A stretch of DNA of 64,000 bases, from the NCBI GenBank assembly GCA_036924085.1, contig JAVGWX010000007.1, forward strand, positions 98,752,641 to 98,816,640, given 5' to 3'. The notes below the pieces were generated by a model, which was given only the letters and a program-made list of their open reading frames with translations, did not search any database and had not been told where the DNA came from. Numbering within the stretch: position 1 is the stretch's first letter; each line of letters opens with the position of its first letter. A program made the position numbers and the translations under genes. The stretch comes from Ariolimax columbianus (Eukaryota; Mollusca; Gastropoda; Stylommatophora; Arionidae). Shown here piece by piece: positions 56,640 to 64,000 of the stretch.

Positions 56640-57240
56640 ACTCCACTTGGTGGAGCAGAGAAGCGTTACCCCACTTGGTGGAGCAGAGAAGCGTCACCCT
56701 ACTTGGGGGAGCAGAGAAGCGTCACACCACTTGGTGGAACAGAGAAGCGTCACCCCACTTGGTGGAGCAGAGAAGCGTCGCCCCACTTGGTGGAGCAGAG
56801 AAGCGTCACCCCACTTGGTGGAGCAGAGAAGCGTCGCCCCACTTGGTGAAGCAAAGAAGCGCCACCCCACTTGGTGGAGCAGAGAAGCGTCACCCCACTT
56901 GGTGGAGCAGAGAAGCGTCGCCCCACTTGGTGGAGCAAAGAAGCGTCGCCCCACTTGGTGGAGCAGAGAAGCGTCACCCCACTTGGTGAAGCAAAGAAGC
57001 GTCACCCCACTTGGTGGAGCAGAGAAGCGTCACCCCACTTGGGGGAGCAGAGAAGCGTCACGCCACTTGGTGGAGCAGAGAAGCGTCACCCCACTTGGTG
57101 GAGCAGAGATCGGTCACGCCACTTGGTGGAGCAGAGAAGCGTCACCCCCCCCCTTGGTGGAGCAGAGATCGTCAGGACCCTTGGTGGAGCATAGGTCAGT
57201 CACATCCTTTGGTGGAGCATAGATCCGTCACTCGACTTGA
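56640..57240. repeat. 28-bp minisatellite, about 21 copies
   Basis: The unit is CCCACTTGGTGGAGCAGAGA plus AGCGTCAC. Variants GTCGCC, GGGGGAGC and GAAGCAAAG recur in blocks. The right edge is more diverged (GATCGGTCAC, GATCCGTCACTC). Confidence 0.98.
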
Positions 57241-57289
57241 TGGAGCAGAGGAACGAAACATAAGTAGCAAACGTCCAAACACCACTACC

Positions 57290-57495
57290 ACCTTCTCCCT
57301 CTTCTTGGTCTTCTTCTTCGTTTTCTTCTTCTTCTTCTTCGTTTTTTTCTTCTTTTACTTCTTTTTCTTTTTCTTCTTCTTTTTCTTCTCCTGCGGCGTC
57401 TTCTTCTTCTTCTTCTTCTTCTTCTTCTTCTTCTTCTTCTTCTTCTTCTTCTTCTTCTTCTTCTCCTCCTTCTTTTTCTTCTTCTTCATCTGATA
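57290..57495. repeat. Long (CTT)n-rich pyrimidine tract
   Basis: About 200 bp of almost pure pyrimidine on the plus strand, including about 21 consecutive TTC triplets at roughly 57399-57463. On the neurexin sense strand it is (GAA)n-rich purine. Confidence 0.97.
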
Positions 57496-57719
57496 CACGA
57501 GATAACATGTTATTCACTCAAAAAATACTCATGTATCGTATTTCGGGCAATTCATCTGCAGCTATTGTTTAAACCCAAGAAGAAATTTGACACTCTTCAG
57601 GCTATTGATCCGTGTAAATCGTAGAGTACAAAACTTTAACAAGGTGAGTCTCCTACAACCTGGAAGAAGAACTGGAAACTTCCTCCGATCACCGAGAGAA
57701 CTGTTTATTGACTATATTT

Positions 57720-59735
57720 TCTGATAATAAATGAGATATTATTTCCAGAGCTTTATTCTTTATGGATAATATATGCGGTATTGTCGTTAGAGCTTCCCCT
57801 GATTTCTGATAATATATGAAGTATTATCTATGTAGATTTCCTTGGTTCATGATACTTTCCGAGGTACTGTTTCTAGAGTTATACTTGATTCCTTATAAAA
57901 TGTAATGTATTGTCTCTAGAACTTTCCTTGATTCCTGATACTTTCCGAGGTACTGTTTCTAGAGTTATACTTGATTCCTTATAAAATGTAATGTATTGTC
58001 TCTAGAACTTTCCTTGATTCCTGATACTTTCCGAGGTACTGTTTCTAGAGTTATACTTGATTCCTTATAAAATGTAATGTATTGTCTCTAGAACTTTCCT
58101 TGATTCCTGATACTTTCCGAGGTACTGTTTCTAGAGTTATACTTGATTCCTTATAAAATGTAATGTATTGTCTCTAGAACTTTCCTTGATTCCTGATACT
58201 TTCCGAGGTACTGTTTCTAGAGTTATACTTGATTCCTTATAAAATGTAATGTATTGTCTCTAGAACTTTCCTTGATTCCTGATACTTTCCGAGGTACTGT
58301 TTCTAGAGTTATACTTGATTCCTTATAAAATGTAATGTATTGTCTCTAGAACTTTCCTTGATTCCTGATACTTTCCGAGGTACTGTTTCTAGAGTTATAC
58401 TTGATTCCTTATAAAATGTAATGTATTGTCTCTAGAACTTTCCTTGATTCCTGATACTTTCCGAGGTACTGTTTCTAGAGTTATACTTGATTCCTTATAA
58501 AATGTAATGTATTGTCTCTAGAACTTTCCTTGATTCCTGATACTTTCCGAGGTACTGTTTCTAGAGTTATACTTGATTCCTTATAAAATGTAATGTATTG
58601 TCTCTAGAACTTTCCTTGATTCCTGATACTTTCCGAGGTACTGTTTCTAGAGTTATACTTGATTCCTTATAAAATGTAATGTATTGTCTCTAGAACTTTC
58701 CTTGATTCCTGATACTTTCCGAGGTACTGTTTCTAGAGTTATACTTGATTCCTTATAAAATGTAATGTATTGTCTCTAGAACTTTCCTTGATTCCTGATA
58801 CTTTCCGAGGTACTGTTTCTAGAGTTATACTTGATTCCTTATAAAATGTAATGTATTGTCTCTAGAACTTTCCTTGATTCCTGATACTTTCCGAGGTACT
58901 GTTTCTAGAGTTATACTTGATTCCTTATAAAATGTAATGTATTGTCTCTAGAACTTTCCTTGATTCCTGATACTTTCCGAGGTACTGTTTCTAGAGTTAT
59001 ACTTGATTCCTTATAAAATGTAATGTATTGTCTCTAGAACTTTCCTTGATTCCTGATACTTTCCGAGGTACTGTTTCTAGAGTTATACTTGATTCCTTAT
59101 AAAATGTAATGTATTGTCTCTAGAACTTTCCTTGATTCCTGATACTTTCCGAGGTACTGTTTCTAGAGTTATACTTGATTCCTTATAAAATGTAATGTAT
59201 TGTCTCTAGAACTTTCCTTGATTCCTGATACTTTCCGAGGTACTGTTTCTAGAGTTATACTTGATTCCTTATAAAATGTAATGTATTGTCTCTAGAACTT
59301 TCCTTGATTCCTGATACTTTCCGAGGTACTGTTTCTAGAGTTATACTTGATTCCTTATAAAATGTAATGTATTGTCTCTAGAACTTTCCTTGATTCCTGA
59401 TACTTTCCGAGGTACTGTTTCTAGAGTTATACTTGATTCCTTATAAAATGTAATGTATTGTCTCTAGAACTTTCCTTGATTCCTGATACTTTCCGAGGTA
59501 CTGTTTCTAGAGTTATACTTGATTCCTTATAAAATGTAATGTATTGTCTCTAGAACTTTCCTTGATTCCTGATACTTTCCGAGGTACTGTTTCTAGAGTT
59601 ATACTTGATTCCTTATAAAATGTAATGTATTGTCTCTAGAACTTTCCTTGATTCCTGATACTTTCCGAGGTACTGTTTCTAGAGTTATACTTGATTCCTT
59701 ATAAAATGTAATGTATTGTCTCTAGAACTTTCCTC
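57720..59735. repeat. 86-bp satellite (dimer of about 43-bp monomers), about 22 copies, very homogeneous
   Basis: The unit has two related halves: CTCTAGAACTTTCCTTGATT / CCTGATACTTTCCGAGGTAC and TTCTAGAGTTATACTTGATT / CCTTATAAAATGTAATGTAT. The period is exactly 86 bp (57921, 58007 and onward) with essentially no differences across about 1.8 kb. The left edge (57720-57850) holds diverged monomers such as CCAGAGCTTTATTCTTTATG and TTAGAGCTTCCCCTGATTTC. Confidence 0.97.
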
Positions 59736-60520
59736 AAAATATGACTGCATCATGTAACTCTCGCGCGCCATGATGAGTACACCGCTAGATACTTCCTGTG
59801 ATGGTGTTTGCCCTGAGGACCCCCACAAGGTAGAGACAACGGCAGATTTCATCACGTAACTCATCCGGTGGTGTAAACATCAACGAATCGATCAAAAGAA
59901 TAAGGAGACGAAGAATGATATTTCACATTCGGCAGGATTGTGGGTACGGATTTACATAACCTGTGTCATCGTCATTCTGCTGTAAGGTTACGAAACGTGA
60001 ACTATTTGGTAGTGATCAGACGTCTGCAACATGCGCAACCAGACGCAAAATAGTACGATCCTCTGGTACGACCATGGGTTAAACGACGAGCTCAAATGAC
60101 GGACAGGCCTCGGAAGCACCTTTACCATGATAAACCGTCGACGTCTGACCCTATTTGGGACCCGCCTTGCCGAAGACGTCCTCGCCCATCAGCTCTGAAA
60201 CCAGGTCATAGACATCAAAGATGGAGAACGATCATGCGCATCGTCTCTCTTCTCGCTGCCGTAGACGCACTGCCAGTTAGTCAGATGGGAAATCTTCATT
60301 GTATGTACCATGTGACATCGTGTTCATAGTCGCTTGGTTCCACGAGCCTCGGTCGTCTAAGCGAGATACCTATCTACTGACCTAACTACCTACCCACCCA
60401 TTACTTACCTATCTACCTACCTACCTAACCAGGATTGGCGTCTATGTAAATGACGTGTGTGTGGTGTCATGAGTCGAACAGCCGTTGGACCTAGAAGGAT
60501 TAAACGCAATGTCATTCGTC
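59736..60520. other. Mostly unassigned; possible DNA-transposon fragment
   Basis: The stretch around 59940-60230 (+) has protein-like frames (VRLRNVNYLVVIRRLQHA; MTDRPRKHLYHDKPS) that vaguely resemble Tc1-type transposase linker sequence, but I cannot support this. A short CTACCTACCTA tract lies at 60366-60430. Confidence 0.3.
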
Positions 60521-60524
60521 TGTT

Positions 60525-61235
60525 AGGCATGCTCTATGTGTGGTTGTGGCCGTGTTCTAGGGGCCTGTTAGACCTGCTCTCTATGTAGCTTTGGATGTAT
60601 TCTTGTAGTCAGTTAGACATGCTCTCTGTGTAGCTGTGGATGTGTTCTCGTAGCCTCTTAGACTTGCTCTCTGTTTAGCTGTGGACGTGTTCTCGTAGTC
60701 TGTTAGACCTGCTCTCTGTGTAGCTGTGGACAAGTTCTCGTAGCCTGTTAGACATGCTATATGTGTAGCTGTGGACGTGTTCTCGTAGCCTCTAAGACAT
60801 AGTCTCTGTGTGATCGTGTTTTCGTATCCTCTTAGACTTGCTCTTTATGTGGACGTGTTCTCATAGCCTCTTAGACATGTTCTCTGTGTGGTTGTGTTCT
60901 TGTAGCTTCTTAGACATACTCTCTGTGTGGTCGTGTTCTCGTAACCTGTTAGACATGCTCTCTGTGTGGTCGTGTTCTCGTAGCGTGTTAGACATGCTCT
61001 CTGTGTGGTCGTGTTCTCGTAGCCTGTTAGACATGCTCTTTGTGTGGTCGTGTTCTCGTATCCTGTTAGACTTGCTCTTTATGTGGACGTGTTCTCGTAG
61101 CCTCTTAGACTTGCTCTTTATGTGGACGTGTTCTGGTAGCCTCTAAGACCTGCTCTCTGTGTGGTCGTGTTCTCGTAGCCTGTTAGACATGCTCTCTGTG
61201 TGGTCGTGTTCTCGTAGCCTGTTAGACATACTGTG
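60525..61235. repeat. 39/42-bp minisatellite, about 17 copies
   Basis: The unit contains CTGTTAGACATGCTCTCTGT and GTGGTCGTGTTCTCGTAGC. The left half has a longer variant with TGTAGCTGTGGACGTGTTC, and the right half has the shorter 39-bp form. Confidence 0.96.
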
Positions 61236-61299
61236 TGGATTAACTGAACAGTACTATCTTGATGTCGAGTGTATTTTTGCCTCTGGTGGCTGCTTCTAC

Positions 61300-61975
61300 A
61301 TGTTGAATTAAAACAATTACATTTATGCATTTAATAAAAGTGTTTGACTCTACAAGTGTTTCTGCCATATCCCATATTATTTCTGGAAAGTTGAAATCCC
61401 CCATTAATAATAATTTCCCTTCACTTGCCTTTGCTATGCTACTAATCAGCTCCTCATCTTTTTATTTTTGACTTGATGGACATCTATAGCATTCAACAAT
61501 CGCTGTTTTTGCTCCCCCACTTTCTATTTCTGCCAATATACTTTCATTTTTGTTACCATATGATAAATCATCTTTGATCGTTATATAAACTGAATGTGTA
61601 CAGTATAATGACTTGCCAGCTCCCTTAGCCTTGTCTTCAACTACCCTATCTTTCCTTAACATTGGATATCCTCGTCCTGAGCTACCTATAGCCAGTGGCA
61701 AGACATTATCGAGACAGCTGGAAATAGCACCGGATTCAGATTTTTCCACAGGAAAACAGTTTGCTCCCTTAGCCTTTCCAGTAAATCGGTATCCCGCAAG
61801 GAAGAGATGGACACACATCAATACATCGCTTGATAGACTGAAGGAGTTAAGATAGACACCGATATACAGCTGGGTTGGCCGGAGCGCGAACAAAAAGAGA
61901 ATGGCATCAGATACCTTTTTTCTTGTAAACTCTATCTTTCTGCCAAACAAAAACACAATAGGTGGCCATATCATA
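61300..61975 (-). pseudogene. CR1-like LINE endonuclease fragment
   Basis: The minus strand reads GYPMLRKDRVVEDKAKGAGK, ITIKDDLSYGNKNESILAEI, GGAKTAIVECYRCPSSQ, then in another frame EELISSIAKASEGK and LLLMGDFNFPEI. The same blocks occur on the plus strand at 34.79-35.04 kb (TIKDDLSSGNKKESV, EELISNIRKASAGK, LLMGDFNVPEM), so it is the same CR1-like family. The GDFN catalytic motif is visible, but frames are broken. Confidence 0.82.
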
Positions 61976-62014
61976 GAAAACTAAGTGACGACCTGAATAA
62001 AATGTACACGATCT

Positions 62015-62020
62015 ATTTAC
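62015..62020 (-). promoter_or_regulatory. Neurexin exon 5' splice site (donor of the giant intron)
   Basis: The minus strand reads TTTTATACAG|GTAAATAG. GT is at 62020-62019. It matches the donor consensus at ACAG|GTAAA. Confidence 0.85.
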
Positions 62021-62167
62021 CTGTATAAAACAGTAAGCTGCTGGCCTGTTTGGTTCTGAAGTCCAGCATTATCTGGTCTTGGTTGCTGACCATGACGTCA
62101 ACCTTACTCGACAGGTTGTAGGAGAAGTACTGAGTTCCAAGAAATGTCGCATCTGTAGGAATTTTCT
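62021..62167 (-). CDS. nrxn: Neurexin exon, N-terminal half of a laminin-G/LNS domain (LNS2-like)
   Basis: The minus strand encodes (with the first two bases completing an upstream codon) KIPTDATFLGTQYFSYNL, SSKVDVMVSNQDQ, IMLDFRTKQASSLLFYT and a final G of the next codon. The pattern ATF-x-G-x-x-YFSYxL followed by D/E-x-I-x-x-x-FRTxQ-x-x-x-LLFYTG is characteristic of neurexin LNS2 in protostomes. It joins in phase 1 to the exon at 22141-22301. Two acceptors are possible: CTCTCCAG| (exon start 62167, after a strong pyrimidine tract) or TTCCTACAG| (start 62152). They differ by 15 nt, in frame. I chose the distal one for its pyrimidine tract. Neurexins are presynaptic adhesion receptors; this is extracellular sequence. 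The EGF-like region expected upstream is not in the window. Confidence 0.9.
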
Positions 62168-62195
62168 CTGGAGAGTAATAAAACAGAAGAAGTTA
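62153..62195 (-). promoter_or_regulatory. Tandem 3' splice sites of neurexin exon
   Basis: The minus strand reads AACTTCTTCTGTTTTATTAC, then TCTCCAG| (AG at 62169-62168), then AGAAAATTCCTACAG| (AG at 62154-62153). Both AGs leave the same reading phase. The choice adds or removes five residues (K-I-P-T-D) immediately before the LNS domain. Confidence 0.7.
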
Positions 62196-62439
62196 CTGGT
62201 TACTGGCTTACATTTGGTGACCGGGGGTTATAATTTTGACTCTAGGGTCACACCATACGCGTGCTACACTATCTGTGTGACACATACAATAATGACGCAT
62301 AACATACATATTCTTGGACGTATTTTCATGTGAGGAACTCAAACAAGGTCAGGGGTCGACCATGCAGAGCAATGAATGAAGTGACAACAGGCTGCAGCCC
62401 TAACTGGGTACTTGAATCATGGTCAGTGAATCACTGCTG
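62196..62439. other. Intron upstream of neurexin exon, unassigned
   Basis: No recognisable feature. Confidence 0.45.
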
Positions 62440-62632
62440 ACCAAGACCCTATTCCGCCTCCAGAAACAAGTTGTATTAGTGTAGTTTGCCTAAGAGATTA
62501 GGAGGGATCGTAGAGGGAAGGCAAACCTGGTCCCTAAAATGTCGTGCTGAAACCGGTATGTCAGACCAATATGCCCAGATATCGCGCTTCGCTGTAAACT
62601 ACAACACAGCAACATAGCGTCCTTTTCAGGAC
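62440..62632 (+). mobile_element. SINE-like interspersed repeat, family B, diverged copy
   Basis: GGAGGGATCGTAGAGGGAAG, GTGCTGAAACCGGTATGTCA, CCCAGATATCGC and AACATAGCGTCCTTTTCAGG follow the block order of the 53.8 kb copy. Confidence 0.65.
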
Positions 62633-62639
62633 CAACGCC

Positions 62640-63668
62640 TACGAAAAGTACTATAATGAATATATATCAAGTTAACATCCTTAGATTCGATAATTGATCC
62701 TGACAACGTACAATTTGCTTCAGAATATAAAAACAGTCAACTAATTGTATTACATAATTTATGGCTATACAAATACAATACTAAGCTATCATTTTCAATT
62801 GCTGAATTATCTCAGCTCAGAAGTTTTTATTTGCAAATAGCAAGATGTCTCCGCCGCTGGAATCGATCTCCAAGTAGGAATCAATTAATCAAATGGAAAT
62901 TCTATTTCTATTACTTCAACACAATCACATTTTAAAAATTAATTCTTGTTTCTTTAGTCTTTGGCGGCGTCTATAACTTCTTCCGTTATTGTAGTCTCGT
63001 CATTTCCCATCCATGTTTTATTGTGCAGCAAGAAGGATTCTAGCCCGTACTCAGGGAAGCGATCTCTGTGTTTTGTCATCACATCTCTTTCGCAAGACTC
63101 AAGGAAGCAATTTCTAGTGTTTTGCCAACACTTTTCTCTCCCAGAAGTCAGGGAAACGATCCCTCGTGCTGTACCAACACTTTCCTGAAATGATTCACCC
63201 TTGGGCTGAGACAGACCTCGAGACGCACTGACTGCCCAAGAGATACTTACTAGACGACACGATCAGTGTCAGGTAGAGGCAGTTGTGAGCAGGTCTCAGC
63301 TTCGCCGATATTCACAAGTGATGTGTGAGGCTCTTGTCGATATTCACGTGATGTGCCAGGCTCCCTAAATGTGTACTCATAAAGTTAACGCTTCGAACTC
63401 AAGAGCTACTTTTGGGTTTGTATCTGTTGTCAATTTACCGAAAATTTACACACCACTGTTTATGTACCTGCAAATGTCCGCTTTCCTTTCTTAGTTTCTG
63501 AAGACAGGTAATCACGTTGTCCCAAATTGTCATAATGAATTGACGATTCGTGTGACTACTTTCGTGACCTGTTCACCCATACTCCAAAACCCATTGTCTA
63601 CATTCATCGATCCTTCCAAAACTCCCCTACTACAATTTCTTTGGACATAACCCCATTTATATTATTGA
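62640..63668. other. Unassigned intron DNA
   Basis: Small local duplications: TCGATATTCACGTGATGTG near 63336 and CCGATATTCACAAGTGATGT near 63304. No exon recognised. A minus-strand GTAAGTAT at about 63243-63250 looks like a donor but no supporting exon was found. Confidence 0.4.
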
Positions 63669-63828
63669 ATGGTTTCAGAACAACTGTTCACTGATGCATG
63701 TTGTTGGACTAGGTCATTACAACCACCCCACCCACCCCGTCTACCTGTTTCAGAACAACTGTTCACTGATGCATGTTGTTGGACCAGGTCATTACAACCA
63801 CCCCACCCACTCCGTCTACCTGTTTCCG
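63669..63828. repeat. 75-bp duplication
   Basis: TTTCAGAACAACTGTTCACT begins copies at 63673 and 63748; each continues with GATGCATGTTGTTGGACYAG and CCACCCCACCCAC. Confidence 0.95.
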
Positions 63829-64000
63829 TCCCCAAACAACAAGAACTGTGAATCTTACTTATGGCACCAGACAATTGCCTTACGCACTAGCTGAATCTGG
63901 CTCCGCTACTAAACTTGCTAATCCCTTTCATGGCAATGGCATTTATAACAACCTTTCTCCAGGAATCCACCTAACTTTGCCGACTTCCTAATATTTCCGA

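Larger units (their letters stand above)
22302..62020 (-). other. nrxn: Inferred 39,719-bp neurexin intron
   Basis: It is bounded by donor ACAG|GTAAAT (minus strand, ending at 62020) and acceptor TTTCTAG| (ending at 22302). The flanking exons are in the same phase (1) and join in the middle of one LNS domain without losing residues. I found no host exon inside it. Its content is tandem repeats, LINE remnants, SINEs and DNA-transposon remnants, listed separately. Confidence 0.82.

Noticed and set aside
57011..57517. Phe-rich (plus) and Glu-rich (minus) open frames
   Set aside because: Translation of the (CTT)n/(GAA)n tract and the adjacent 28-bp array, not a gene.
63243..63330. Possible small neurexin exon ending at a minus-strand GTAAGTAT donor
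   Set aside because: There is no pyrimidine-rich acceptor at a suitable distance and no neurexin-like residues. The donor match alone can be chance.

Overview
This window is animal nuclear DNA. Two short coding exons of a neurexin gene are on the minus strand and the rest is non-coding. The exons are 62021-62167 and 22141-22301. They have matching splice phase (1/1) and together encode most of one laminin-G/LNS domain, most like LNS2. The 39.7 kb between them (22302-62020) therefore reads as a single giant neurexin intron. The 1-22140 stretch appears to belong to the next intron, because I could not recognise a further exon there. Degraded LINEs, tRNA-derived SINEs and a protostome-like neurexin suggest a lophotrochozoan, perhaps a gastropod mollusc. 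That assignment is inference from family resemblance only.

Layout: 0-9 kb holds AT-dinucleotide tracts, short minisatellites, a mariner-derived inverted-repeat (foldback) remnant at 2.65-3.37 kb and a LINE fragment at 5.1-5.8 kb. 9.4-14.1 kb is antisense LINE sequence (endonuclease, RT, RNase H) split by 39-bp and 88-bp tandem arrays. 14.4-20.3 kb is a 25-bp satellite broken by three LINE pieces, two of them close relatives. 22.7-26.2 kb is a LINE whose own coding sequence has spawned an 18-bp and a 27-bp minisatellite. 26.8-33.7 kb is a near-continuous run of six tandem arrays and one hAT-like MITE. 33.7-41.1 kb is a 39-bp satellite opened by a CR1-like LINE (which carries a SINE) and by an opposite-strand LINE. 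41-54 kb mixes CA-rich microsatellite, minisatellites, SINEs, a 5'-truncated LINE with an open RT frame, and other LINE remnants. 54-55.7 kb has an RNase-H LINE tail with a clean 13-bp target duplication and a Tc1-like remnant. 56.6-61.2 kb is tandem DNA, including a very homogeneous 86-bp dimeric satellite. 61.3-62 kb is a CR1-like endonuclease fragment next to the upstream neurexin exon.

No complete protein-coding gene, rRNA, stand-alone tRNA gene or CRISPR is visible. Nearly all long open frames are artefacts of tandem arrays. The points most worth a second look are: the giant intron inside one LNS domain; tandem acceptors at the position equivalent to neurexin splice site 1; two arrays that put many 5'-splice-site-like motifs on the neurexin sense strand; minisatellites born from LINE codons; and higher-order satellite structure.
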